64,000 nucleotides of DNA from positions 248,001 through 312,000 of the forward strand of contig JAPVLO010000884.1 of the NCBI GenBank assembly GCA_027257055.1. Direction: 5' to 3'. Every line of letters starts with the position of its first letter. Position 1 is the stretch's first letter. Below, one piece after another: positions 33,559 to 44,777 of the stretch. This stretch comes from Cephalopachus bancanus. Taxonomy: Eukaryota; Chordata; Mammalia; Primates; Tarsiidae. Position numbers and translations under genes: made by a program. The notes below the pieces were generated by a model. It was not told the origin of the DNA. It was given only the letters and a program-made list of their open reading frames with translations, and did not search any database.

Positions 33559-34420
33559 TCAGAACGACATCTTACTTAACAATAGTGAATGTTACAAAAC
33601 AATAATAGAACATCTTCAAATTTATGAAACAGTACATTCAGCTAAGAATTCTGTTCCTACAAAATTGTTAATCAAATATTAGAGCAGATTGAGGACATTT
33701 TTAGAACATGTAAAAAATCAGAAAATGTATTTCACAGGCACTCTTTGTTGCAAAGTTAATTGAAGATATTCTCTGACCAAAAAAAAAAAGAGAAAAAGAA
33801 AAAGAAAAAAGAAAGAAAAATAAAATGGAGAAGGAAAGAACACTAGAACCTTGTGTCCCGTGTTTAGGATACACGGAAGAAATCCAAAGATGGTCTGGGG
33901 ACGGTGGCTGCACCTCAGACCTAGGAAGACGGCACTGGGAGGGGAGCAGGCACGGGAGCACCTCCGCCACTGAGTTTCAGGTGAGGTTTCTGAAAGTCTG
34001 GAAGCTGTTAAGGATGTGACAAAAACAGGATGTACAGAAAAAGAAGAAGAAAAGAGAAAGGCCATCAGAAACTCCAGATTAAAAGGATGCTGCTGCCCGT
34101 AGAATACTAAGAAATGAAAGTGAATTGCCAGTGCCAACATCCTCCTTACAAGATGGAAGTAATAAGATTCTGCTGTACTGGATGGAATATACGTGTATAT
34201 ATGTATGCATATATATGCATGTTCTTTAAGGGTACTTATAGCTACAATGATAACTAAGAAGGAAACCAAAACAATGATCTTTCTATCATGGCTGAATGTG
34301 GAGGACAGGTGGAGAGTCTAAAAGTTTACCAGGTGTTAACAGGTAAGTCAGGTAGACTGCAGTGGAGTGCAGGGTGGCAGCTTTTTCCTTCCAACTTAAC
34401 TCTTAACACCCTATTTTTCA
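33559..34420. other. Unannotated sequence
   Basis: A-rich tract at 33,780-33,825. No gene or repeat family recognised. Confidence 0.35.
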
Positions 34421-34423
34421 GTC

Positions 34424-34428
34424 ATATA

Positions 34429-34460
<32 letters not shown>

Positions 34461-34536
34461 GATATGTATATATACACACACACACATATGCATACATTTT
34501 TCAGTCATATATATATATGGAGAGAGAGAGAGAGAA
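34424..34536. repeat. (TA)n / (CA)n / (GA)n simple repeats
   Basis: Alternating TA from 34,424, CA at 34,474-34,488, a second TA run, then (GA)n at 34,521-34,536. Confidence 0.9.
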
Positions 34537-34538
34537 AG

Positions 34539-34845
34539 TCCCCTACATGTGAACGAGTTCCGTTCCAAGAGTGCTTTTATAAGTGCAACAAAGTTAGCTT
34601 AGGTACTCAACTAACACAATTGACTGCTTTTGCATTTGCTTCTGGACATCCTGGGCTTGAAATAAAGGTACTGCACTACTGTGTCTATATAGTAAAGTAC
34701 ACAAAGTACAACCATTTGTAGAGGATGCACACATGTGACAGTGTATGCCAGATACATGAACTAACTTACATGATTGGACATGCACATGTACATTGAAAAT
34801 TTGCAACTTGAAAGTTATGTGTAAAGGACTTTCTCCCTCTCTCTC
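34539..34845 (-). mobile_element. Second Tigger-like DNA transposon remnant
   Basis: Its reverse complement aligns with 13,362-13,715: GTGTATCTGGCATACA-type text, CATCCTCTACAA, TTCAAGCCCAGGATGTCC and the end GTAGGGGAC all recur in order. It begins and ends with GTCC(C/T)(C/T)TAC-like ends. Confidence 0.6.
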
Positions 34846-35030
34846 TCTCTACATATATATACATGCATTTTATATATAGAAATATATATAATACATATAG
34901 CAATATATTATATTTATAATATATTATAAATATAACAATATATTATAATAATTCATATTTGTAATTTCTACATATATACATGCATTTTATATATACATAT
35001 ATTATATATATACATATATAAAATAATCTG
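34837..35030. repeat. AT-rich, palindrome-rich simple repeat
   Basis: A (TC)n run is followed by about 175 bases of nearly pure A/T with self-complementary runs such as AATATATTATATTTATAATA. It abuts a truncated L1. Confidence 0.85.
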
Positions 35031-35898
35031 GGACATGGAGTTGGCAAATATTTTTCCAAGTCTGTGGGCTGTCTCCCTGCTCTCTTGATGGTTTCTTTGG
35101 CTTTGCAGAAGCCTGTCAGTTTGATGAGGTCCCACTTGTCTATCTTATCTCTTATGCATGGGCAATTGAAGTTTTGATCAGGAATTGGTTGCCAGTTCCA
35201 TTTCCATAAGTGTGTCTTCTGCATTTTGTAAGGCTCTTATAGTTCGAGGTTTTACGTTTAGGTCTTTGATCCACTTGGAGTTGATTTTTGTGTATGGGGA
35301 TAGGTAGGGGTCCTGTTTCAATCTTCTGCATGTGGTCAGCCAGTTTTCTCAGCACCATTTACTGAATAGGTTCTCCTCTCCCCAGTGGTTGGTGGTGGAG
35401 GCTTTGTCAAAAATGAGTTGGTTCAGAAAATGAGGTTTTGCTTCTGGAATCTCAATTCCATTCCATTGGTCTGTATGCCTGTTCTTGTACCAATATTAGG
35501 CTGTTTTGATTATTTTAGCTTTATAATAAAGTTTAAAATTTGGGAGTGTGATACCTCCTGCTTTTTTTTTTTTGCTGAGGATTGTCTTGGCTATTCGTGG
35601 TCATTTATGCTTCCATATGAATTCCTGTATTGTTGTTTCTAGGTCTGAGAAGAATGTTGCTGGTAATTTGATGGGTATTGTGTTAAATCTGTAGATTGAC
35701 TTAGGTAGAATGGACATCTTAACAATGTTGATTCTTCTAATCCATGAACATGGAATGTTTTTCCACTTGTTTGTGTCATCTTTGATTTCTTTGAATAGTG
35801 TTTTATAGTTTTCATTGTACAGGTATTTCACATCTCTGGTTAGGAAGATCCCAAGGTATTTCTTTGTGTGTGTGTGGCTATTGTGAATGAGATTGTGC
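35031..35898 (-). mobile_element. L1 fragment (ORF2 3' part), truncated at both ends
   Basis: It matches the full-length L1 of this window over 53,890-54,757 (same order, many identical stretches such as GGCTGTCTCCCTGCTCTCTT). The 3' UTR and A-tail are missing on the left side and the 5' part on the right, so it was cut by rearrangement, not only by incomplete reverse transcription. Confidence 0.85.
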
Positions 35899-36015
35899 TT
35901 TTTTTTCTTTTTTTTTGAGTTGGAGTCTCACTCTGCACCCAGACTGGAGTGCAGTGGCTGCTGGTGGCCGCCTCTGTCCACTGCAGCCTCGACCTGCTGG
36001 GCTCCAGCGATCCAT
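35898..36015 (-). mobile_element. Truncated Alu-family SINE (right arm only)
   Basis: Starts with a T-run and GAGTTGGAGTCTCACTCTG but ends abruptly at CTCCAGCGATCC, exactly where similarity to the left duplication arm begins. Confidence 0.85.
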
Positions 36016-36230
36016 GACACCACGACTTTGAACTGGAATAATTAGGTAAACAATGATGTCGCCTGTTTTTTGTTACTCCTAAATGAATGTACAGCTCACA
36101 CTAATTTCAGTGTTTGATATTAGAGATTTTTTCATCTTTAATTAGATGTTTGTGGGTTATGTTTCTTTTGCCCAGAAATGATGCCCTAGGAATTTAACTC
36201 TTGTTTATATCAATTAGGCTATGGCAAAAT

Positions 36231-36353
36231 TTCTTTCTTTCTTTCTTTCCTTCTTTCTTTCTGAACTAAGTAGATAGATTTATTTAAGGAGAGATACATT
36301 GTGAAGGACACAATGGGCAGGACAACAGCGAGAGCATCTGCTGTCTGATGCCA
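36231..36353 (-). mobile_element. Small retroposed insertion with AATAAA and a (GAAA)n tail
   Basis: On the minus strand about 90 bases end in TTAAATAAATCTATC, then a GAAA-rich tail (plus-strand TTTC repeats 36,231-36,261). The left arm lacks the whole block, so it looks like an insertion of an RNA 3' end. Its source is unknown. Confidence 0.4.
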
Positions 36354-36469
36354 GATTTCTTTTACTAGACATCATTTCACTTACAGTAGCAAAGTTCAAA
36401 GATCTATCAGTGACATTGACGATTCACTGTACTCCCTAAGAATTGAAAACAGGTGGTCAAACAAAAAAT

Positions 36470-37540
36470 TCTGCATAAGTATATATAGTATCGTTATTCA
36501 AAGTAGCCAAAGGTTGGAAACAACTTAATGTCCATCAAGAGATGAATGGATAAACAAAATGTGATCTATCATAAACTGAAATGGTATTCATCTATAAATG
36601 GAAAGAACAAAGTAAAATGGTGCAGCCACTATGTAAAACAACAAGGCCATTGATCTATAAATTAAACATGGAGTTAATATATGACCCAGTGATTCATTTT
36701 CTGAGTATCTACCCAAAGGAACTAAAAGCAGGTACACCCATATTCACATCAGCATTTGTGATGTGAATATGTACACCCATATTTGTACACCCATATACCC
36801 ACCCATATTTGTACACCCATATTCACATCAGCTTTATTCACAATAGCCAAAAGGTTAAAGCACCACAAGTGTCCATCAGCGAATGAATACGTAAACACAG
36901 TGCAGGCCATCCCTACCATGACATAGTATTCAGTCTTAAAAACAAAGGAAATACTGACACACGCTCCAACATAAGTGAACCTTGAGAATATGGTAAGTGG
37001 AAAGAGCCAAGCACAAAAGGTCAAATATAACTACTTACATGAGGTACTCAGAGTAGTCAAATGCATAGGGAATAAAAGTAGAATGGTAGTTTCCTGGGGC
37101 TCCAGGAAGAGCAGAACAGGAAGTTCTTGTTTAATGAGTTCAGTCTTTCTGTTGATGAAGATGGAAAACATTCTGGAGATGGATGGTGGCAGAGGTTTCA
37201 CAGAAATAAATGTGTAGTTAATGACACAGAATAATAGACTTAACAATTGCTTGAACAGTGCACATTATGTTATGTATGTCTAATCACAAAGAAAAACATG
37301 AAAAAATGATAAACGCTACAGCATGCACGGACCTTGGCGGCAACGTGATTGATGAACGAGGCCAGACACAAAAGTCCACATGGGCATGGATTCATTTATA
37401 TGGAATGTCCACAACAGGCACATATACAGAGACAGAAAGCGGATCAACGGTTGCCAAGGAAGGGGATAAATGTGGAGAACCTTCTTAATGGGTACTTAGT
37501 TTCCTTCGGAGGTAATGAAAATCCTCTGGAACTAGAGAGT
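36470..37540 (+). mobile_element. Old L1 (L1M-type) 3' part, plus strand, inside right arm
   Basis: Sense L1 3' text (CAAAGTAGCCAAAGGTTGG, ATGAATGGATAAACAAAATG). It is the inverted partner of 14,540-15,900. A local direct/inverted repeat of TGTACACCCATAT units occurs at 36,730-36,830. Confidence 0.75.
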
Positions 37541-38321
37541 TAGCTGCACAGCATTGTCAGTATACCAGATTCCACTGGATTGTATATTTATAAGTGGGCA
37601 AAAGATAACATTTTTCCTCAAGCAAATTTACCTAAAAAATACTCAGCTCTTGTATTATTTTTTACTACCTGTGCACAGGACTTCTTCCTCAAAGAATACA
37701 GAGCAAAGGTACAGCTTTCACGAACCTTGGTAACTCCACTAACATTTGAAGCCAAAACCCACAGTCATATGGGAAATATTCTCCATTATACACTAGGGGC
37801 TTCCATAATTGGACAGCAAAGCAAGAAATGGAGACATGAAATTGATCTCAGAGACAATCACCAAATGTGAAATGGATTTTGGTCTCTCATGCTCTCCCCT
37901 CAAAAACTACGTGCATATTATGGCCTTTGTGTTTTCAGGTTTTCATCAGTCATCTCAGTAATAAACCATCTGAAAAAGCTCACCTGAATGTCCGTGTTGG
38001 AGACAAGGAATATAATGTGAAGAGGCCATGGCCCAAGTCCATAACCAAAGATCACCAAGTGAATGCGGGAGTTCGCCAGGCTCTGCACTAAGACATTAAT
38101 GAGTTCTCATCACATTCGGAATTTGACTAGAGCCTCTTGATTTCAAGCTTCAAGGTGGGCTGGCATTTAAATTAACACGTATATGTCTTCTCATTGGGAG
38201 TATATGTATGAGCACTTTTAGTACATAGCTTTATTTTGTCAAGAGTTTCACATAACAACTTTTCTGAGAGTCACATGACTGTGCTGTCCAATTATTCCTG
38301 TCTAGCGCCACCCTAGGAGCA

Positions 38322-38540
38322 TCAGGTTAACAATATTTCCAGGGAGCAGGCTTCCTTGGATGAAAAAAGACAAAACCTGGCAGGATATGATATTCTGAAA
38401 TATGAGGACTTTCCTCCTGGACTGAAGATTATGGCGGTATTGGCAGTTTGTCCTTCAGTCTCCATGGGTCGATAATTTGCCATCCAGCTGGAGGAGACAG
38501 AGGATGCCATTGTGTTCACTGGGCACATGGATGCATATCT
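38322..38540 (-). other. Unrecognised open frame, partner of 13,729-13,911
   Basis: Keeps the block TEGQTANTAIIFSPGGKSSY followed by FRISYPAR in the same frame as the other arm. It is unrecognised. It lies in a longer open frame starting upstream at 38,585. Confidence 0.3.
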
Positions 38541-39599
38541 ACCCCAACTTCCATACTGTAGTTCTAACATAGTGATACCCCTCACTATATTTCAATACTT
38601 AAATATTAATAATTCATCTGTCTAAATCTCCAAGTTTTTTTTTACTAATTGTCTATCGTATAAACAAATATTTTTCTTTTTCTTCACTAATTACTCCAAA
38701 CGTGAACTTTGGTTTCATTTAATTACTATTTCTCTGATTTATGAATTGTCATAAGTGATTTAACAAATAATGCTTTTTGTTTTTAGAAAAACCACGTTAT
38801 GAACTTTTCCACCATTAACTTCACACTTTTGTGACTTTATGAATTAGCCGGATGAAGACTTAGAAAAGCTGGCAAGCATGAGTGCTGAGTAGATGCACTG
38901 AGGAAAATCTCCAAGACACCCGAGAGCCTGCTGTATCCCCATCAACGAGACAGGCTAGACTACAGGCGATTGGAGAGAAGGCAGCAGGCAGAAGCATGCA
39001 GGGTGCGGAGGTCATGGGCAGGGCTGCGTCCCTCGTTCTAAGGCCAGTGGGAAACCACAGGCAAAGTTACATCGTGAGAGTGACCGACAAGATTCAGGTT
39101 TTACAGACAAGTATTTGGCCACTAACAAGTTGAGATCGCCAGGGGTGGGTGGGTGGATTGGGTGTTTCTCCTGGTGGGCTGCACTGGGCAGAGCTCAGGC
39201 CAGGCCAAGGGTCCTTCCAGGAATGCAGAGTCTGCATCTGCTCAGGTGGAAACACGGAAAGACCCAGCCTGGGATCTCCTCTGTCCTTTACATCTGCCAA
39301 GGCTGTGAAACTGAGGGATGGTCTCAGGGAAAGATGCAGAGAAAGAAACCTGGATCCCAAGGGGAAGCCGGGAGAAAGGACAGAGAGGAGGTTGTGCTGC
39401 TGTCACAAGTCTCCTGCAAGGATGGTATTACTGGAAAGTACCTGACTCTAACACACAACCATGTCAAAACCGCGTCAGTGAAGCAGAGATGACACCGACC
39501 TTCGTTCTAGAGGCTGAGCCAGACTCAGATCCAGGTCAGCAGAAGCTTAACATCAGGTGTCCAGCAAGAGTCTGAATGTCATGTTACTGTCACGAGGCT

Positions 39600-39795
39600 A
39601 CTGCATGGACATTATATCAGTGGACATCATGTCAGAGCACATGTGAGGGGACATCATGTCAGTGAACACCAAAGTGGACAACATGTTAGTGGACATTACA
39701 CCTGCAGACATCATGTCAGTGAATATCACATCAGTGGACATCTCATCATATCAGTGGCCACCATATCAGTGGACGTCACTCAGTGGCCACCACAT
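39600..39795. repeat. Degenerate 15-bp minisatellite
   Basis: The unit is close to TATCAGTGGACATCA, repeated about ten times with variants and a few longer spacers. The matching place in the left arm (about 11,775-11,800) has only one to two units. Confidence 0.85.
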
Positions 39796-40017
39796 CTGGA
39801 CATGCAAAAGGACCTTGGGCATGGGGGAAACAGTGGATTTTGTTTCCAGTTTTCCTCATGAGCCTGGCCCTCCTGGGTTTCTGTCAGCCCCTTTGCAGTC
39901 AGGGCTGTAAACAGGGGTTTGACTCACCATGGACATGGCTTCAGGTCATCGTAAAGCGAGGCAGGGCCCCCGAGTCGGTGCTGACGGTGAAGCTGCCATC
40001 ATGGCAGCGGTCCAGAT

Positions 40018-40812
40018 TATTTTCTGCTGGGTGTGTTTTTGTATGATATCTGTCTGTCACTTTTGCACTTGGTATAAAATGTATCTCCAACTAGGGTCAT
40101 GCTGAGTAAAATGTTTGTTCAACTGTTTTACGTTGGATGAAGGTTTTTCCCACTGGATGAATGCTGTATGAGTTGTGTCTCTGAGTTTCATGTTGAATGA
40201 CATTATCTCATCCAGGGTGCATTTTGGTAAAAGACACATTACATTGCATGAAATGTGTCTCGAACTAGGGAGTTTGCGTGTGAAACGTTTGTACATTCCA
40301 TGTGGGTTTTTTTCCCACTGGGTGCGTGCTTTCAGAGTTGTGTCTCTCACAGTTTCACATTGAATGAGATTATATTCTGCTGGGTGTATTTTTGTATGAG
40401 ATGTGTCTGTCACTGTTGCACTTGGTATGAAATGTGCTTCTAACTAGGCCTATGCTTTTAAAAATGTTTGTTCATCTGTTATATTGGGTTGTGATCTTTT
40501 TCCAACTGGGGACTTGCTGTAAGAGTTGTGTCTCTCACAGTTTCACGTTCAATGAGATTATTTTTTGCTGCATTTATTTTGTATGAGATCTGTCTGTCAC
40601 TGTTGCACTTGGTATAAAATGTGCCTCTAACTTGGGCCAGATTTTGTAAAATGTTTTTTCAACTGTTTTATGTTGGATACAGTTTTCTTCCCCATTGGGT
40701 ACATACCATAATAGTTGTGCCTCTCACAGCTTCACTTTGATTATCATTATTTTTTGTTGGGTGTATTTTTGTATAAGATCAGTCTGTCACAGTTTCACTT
40801 GGTATAAAATAA
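40018..40812. repeat. Unfamiliar higher-order tandem array: three ~62-bp monomers per ~187-bp unit
   Basis: The B-type monomer (GGGTGTATTTTTGTATGAGA and variants) starts near 40,022, 40,209, 40,376, 40,561 and 40,751. The spacings are 186-190, apart from one of 167 that is due to shortened monomers. Between successive B monomers lie a C type (CTAACTAGG...AAATGTTTGTTCA) and an A type (GAGTTGTGTCTCTCACAGTT). A, B and C resemble each other around TGTCTGTCACTGTT / TGTCTCTCACAGTT / TTGTTCAACTGTT, so all come from one 62-bp ancestor. I do not recognise the family. Confidence 0.85.
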
Positions 40813-42065
40813 CAGAAAAATAAAAGAAAAAATACACACGGCAGACAAAGATATTGGTTAGAAAAATATTGCCACGCAACAGACGATAAATATGAGCAGA
40901 TATATTGCTTCGAATTAAAGCAAAATGTAATAATTCCTTTACTGTTTTTTTAAAGATAAGTACAAATTAGTAATCAGGAAACATCAGTCTAGTAACAGGG
41001 TGAAACGAGCTAGCTAAACACAGGAAAGAAAAGAAAAATAAAATCATTACAGAAATCACAGTCATTTTGAAAACTTTAAAAGAAGAATATGTACTACTGA
41101 AAATACTGGAAGGAACATAAAGTAAAAATATGAGAAAAGCAAAAAAGATACAAAAATATGAATAGAACAGCTTCTACATTTTATAATATCTGTATGCTAA
41201 TATACGTACAATTCTATTTTGCTAGGGTTACCTGAGCACTGGGAGGGAAAACAAGCAGAATATTTCAGTTATCTTTAAATTATGAATGATGTTTTCAGAT
41301 GACGTCTGCGTATTTACTCATCTTTCTTTCTGCTAAGTATGTCCTAGCCTGAAAGTGGACAGATAACACTATTAGGATTAGAAGTGATTTATCACCTTGG
41401 GGGTTTTTCATACAACTGCCACCTTCAAAACCTCACCACCCTACATTGATAGGAAAACAGCAAAAATTAAAAAAATGCTCATAGCAAAAAGGGCACAACA
41501 TGCTGAAGGTCACTGAAATCAAGAAAACTGCCATAAACAAGATACCAGCAAGATTACAAACTTATTTAAGAAAGCCAGACACTTCTTGGACCAAAGGTAG
41601 ATGTAGCAAATACATGGTGCCAACCTCACTTCTCCCTTCTAGATATCTGATTTTATGAGCCCACATCCTGTCCAAGACTCTATATGCAGGGAAATCTTAA
41701 AAATATAATTTTAGCTTACCATTTTCTGGAGTGCATGCAGGACCATTTAAAGAAGGACGAAAAGCATGTTTTATGCCACTCTATCTGCCAGCGCCAATTT
41801 TTCTAGACATATTGGGAGTTCTAACCAATAAAACTAGCATGCTCTTAGCTAACATGAGGCAGCTATTTTATTATCATGGAAAATATATTTATCCTCTTCC
41901 TACAATTGGAAATCCAAGGTCCCAATGGTCACTATATTATTATTATTTCTCTACTAAATCAATCTTAACTGCAATTTTCTACAAGGTGACAAATTATATA
42001 TTCAGTTCAAGAATATACCTAATTAAAATATTAGGAGAAAGATATCTGGTAAAAAGAATATTGGA
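40813..42065. other. Unannotated AT-rich sequence
   Basis: No repeat or gene recognised. A 121-codon open frame (41,731-42,096) is of low complexity and not supported. Confidence 0.4.
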
Positions 42066-42069
42066 AATG

Positions 42070-42150
42070 GTGATGATAGATGATAGGCAGATATAGATAG
42101 ATAGAGAGACAGATGATAGATAGACAAGGATACATAGATAGTTAGATATT
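42070..42150. repeat. (GATA)n-like microsatellite
   Basis: Imperfect GATA/GATGATA units. Confidence 0.85.
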
Positions 42151-42929
42151 AGAACAAGGAAGCACAAATGTGTGGCTACTCCAACATCACCTCTGTTGCT
42201 GAAGGCAAGGGCACAGTTGTATTTATTTAATTTCTTTCTTTCTCCATTACTTTATTATGTGTTCCATTGCACCCAAGCACTTCAGTGATCCCAAATTCCA
42301 TTTCTGTGATGATCACCATGTTTTTTACAAGTTCCGGGAAGGCACATTATAGGAACTAATGTGTATCATACCTCTGGTCACTTATTCTCACTGGAAAAGT
42401 GGACACCATCATATGCAAATCAAACTCTCCCGCTGGAAGAGGGTATGTTTCTGATTGTTCTTCAGGCTTACTGCTCCCTAGATGAGATGGTAATGTCGCT
42501 CTGTCTGATTCTAGGCTGTGCAAATTGTCTCTCAACGTGGGCAACTATTCACAAGAAACTTCTGAGAGCCTGCAGATGTGAGTTGAGGAAGAGGCGACTG
42601 TCTGAACATGCGTTAGCCACCAATGCCAGTGAGATAATGTTCTTCCAATAGAGAAGAGTTACTTACGTTGCTTTCACTTGTTTTTCCCACAGCGCAATAA
42701 ACTCTCCTTGTTCTAATCTAAATAAACCTTCTTATGCAGAGTTGTTCTTTTGCAGGTTGCTATGCAGGGTCTTTTGAATGTTTCAAGTATTATGCAAGAG
42801 TGTTTTGTAAGCATATCCCTCACAGGGAAACAAAACACTTATGAAGTAAAATTTTCTGTTTTGCCAGCCAATGATCTCACATGAGCTGGATATACGAGGT
42901 AAATAAATAAAACTAAATTTCTTAATTTA
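42151..42929. other. Unannotated; possible LTR-like 3' end near 42.7 kb
   Basis: CGCAATAAACTCTCCTTG and a second AATAAA 30 bases later look like a polyadenylation region of an LTR, but I found no matching LTR ends. Confidence 0.25.
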
Positions 42930-42944
42930 GACAGATTATATTCT

Positions 42945-43233
42945 TTTTTTTTTTTGAGTCGGAGTCTCACTCTGTCGCCCAGACTGGAGTGCAGTGGCCG
43001 CTCCCAGCCACCGCAGCCTCGACCCACTGGGCTCCGGCGATCCTTCCGCCTGAGCCTTCCGAGTAGCTGGAACTACAGGCGTGTGCTACCACGCCTGGTG
43101 AATTTTTTGATTTATTGTAGCGATGAAGTCTCACCAAGTTGCCCAGGTAGGTCTCGAACCTGCGGGCTCAGGCAATTCACTCACCTCAGCCTCCCAAGGC
43201 GCAGGATTACAGGCTGAGCCACCGAGCCCGGCT
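42945..43233 (-). mobile_element. Young Alu-family SINE
   Basis: Reverse-orientation dimer with the exact 15-bp target duplication gacagattatattct at 42,930-42,944 and 43,234-43,248. Confidence 0.93.
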
Positions 43234-43248
43234 GACAGATTATATTCT

Positions 43249-44116
43249 ATAGCACCACATACTGAATAAGTTTCAGCATGTATTGAAGACACATATCAAG
43301 TAGACTTGACTTATCATTCTAGTTATTAATTCATAACAATAGGAGGGCCAGGTTGAAAACACTTGGCTTCAGAGATTTTCTATTAAAAAACATTTCTATA
43401 AAATCTACCAAAAAGGTGACAATAAAGAAATCCTAAGTAATGTTTATTACTTTGCCATTTGATTTATATTATTTTCTGTCAATAGCAATATTTTATTTAT
43501 TTGCATAAGATTGATAATACATATAATATGACAAGTTTATATATATAATGAATTATTTTCTTAGAGTAAATTGAATGTTAGAGTAGCTCAGATGTTGATC
43601 TATAAAAATATAAAGCATATTTTAGTAGAATTAAAACAGTTGAAAATTCAAGTGAAAAACATCAAAATTTATTTCAAACAGTACATAATAAAAAGAATAA
43701 TTGTAGTAACCAACACTATAAATATGTAAATATTATAGTTTTATCTTTCTGGCGGACATTAATGAAATATAATTACCTTTTATGGAAATTAAAAAGAAAT
43801 GGTTCCAGATGATAATGAATGGCCCTATGTAAGTAATTAATGCCTCATTTGTGTACACTGTGAATACTTCATGCTTACCAATATAGACTCCTGAAATTTT
43901 ATCAACATAAATTATTTCTAGCATGATTAAGATTCAACATTTAATGAGATCTAAATGAAATAAGCGACCGTCTGATCTTTAGAACTTAATATGCTCTAAA
44001 TCATGTAGAAATATAAGATTCACGAGAAATGATGGCTGGAGAAATAAATGGATTCTTTTTCCATTTAACGAACACCGAAAACAGGTTGCAAAATCGTGTA
44101 AATCTCTCGCATAAAA
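43249..44116. other. Unannotated AT-rich sequence
   Basis: Strongly AT-rich. No gene or repeat recognised. Confidence 0.4.
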
Positions 44117-44125
44117 CAAGGTTGC

Positions 44126-44391
44126 GCCAGGCTCGGTGGCTCAGCCTGTCCTCCCGCGCCTTGGGAGGCTGAGGTGAGTGGCTCGCCTGAGCCCCGGGTT
44201 CGAGACCCGCCTGGGCAACTTGGCCAGCCCTCATCTCTACGATAACTCAAAAACGAGCCGGGCGTGGGAGCGCGCGCCTGGAGTTCCGGCTGCTGGGAAG
44301 GCGGGGGCGGAAGGGCCGCGGAGCCCGGCGGGTCGAGGCCGCGGGGCGGGCGACCGAGTGCGACTCCGCCTCGAAGACAAACGAACCAAAG
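44126..44391 (+). mobile_element. Alu-family SINE with strong A/T-to-G/C drift
   Basis: Plus-strand dimer with caaggttgc duplicated at 44,117-44,125 and 44,392-44,400. Relative to the other copies most changes are A/T to G/C (TGTAATCCCG became TGTCCTCCCG, GGATCGCC became GGGCCGC). The A-tail is replaced by CTCGAAGACAAACGAACC, and part of the right arm, including the palindrome, is lost. Confidence 0.88.
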
Positions 44392-44486
44392 CAAGGTTGC
44401 TGTCCGTGCAGGCTGGCACGCAGTCGCGCCTTTCTCTGGCGGCAGCATCTGCATCCGAATGCGCACGAACCCTCTGTTTTCCCTGT

Positions 44487-44763
44487 CTTTTTTTGAGTCG
44501 GAGTCTCGCTTGTGGCCCAGACCGGAGCGCAGCGGCCGCTCCCGCCCCGCAGCCCCGACCCGCCGGGCTCCGCGGTCCTTCCGCCTCCGCCTCCGAGGAG
44601 CCGGAACTCCCGGCGCGCGCTGCGGCGCCGGCTCATTTTCGCTTCATGGTAGAGATGAGGGCTCGCCAGGTTGCCCGGGCGGGTCTCGGGCCCGGGGCTC
44701 CGGCGAGCCACTCACCTCAGCCTCCCAAGGCGCGGGAGGACAGGCCGAGCCACCGAGCCCAGC
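44487..44763 (-). mobile_element. Alu-family SINE with strong A/T-to-G/C drift, inverted relative to its neighbour
   Basis: Reverse-orientation dimer whose differences from the family are again mostly to G/C (GTAGCTGGAACTACAGG became GAGCCGGAACTCCCGG; GCTAATTTTTTGATTTAT became GCTCATTTTCGCTTCAT). Imperfect flanking repeat TGTTTTCCCTGTC / TGTTTTTCCTTTT. Confidence 0.88.
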
Positions 44764-44777
44764 ATGTTTTTCCTTTT

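Larger units (their letters stand above)
36016..39995 (-). repeat. Right arm of an old inverted duplication (partner 11,500-16,190)
   Basis: The reverse complement follows the left arm in order (see the left arm for anchors). Differences: no CpG island, no Tigger-like element and no SINE here. Extra material includes a retroposed 3' end with a GAAA tail (36,231-36,353) and about 130 bases near 37,770-37,900. The minisatellite at 39.6-39.8 kb is expanded. Confidence 0.85.

Noticed and set aside
14540..37540. Explaining the two arms as independent L1M insertions
   Set aside because: Homology continues on both sides of the L1 into unique DNA in the same order, which independent insertions would not give.
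40018..40812. Possible CRISPR array at the 62-bp/187-bp tandem repeats
   Set aside because: Repeats are contiguous, diverged and without unique spacers, and the genome is clearly primate.
41731..42096. 121-codon open frame in AT-rich DNA
   Set aside because: No domain, ordinary intergenic base composition, and it runs into a GATA repeat. No supporting feature.
42690..42760. Solo LTR ending near 42.7 kb
   Set aside because: Polyadenylation-like signals are present, but I could not find matching TG...CA ends or a target duplication.
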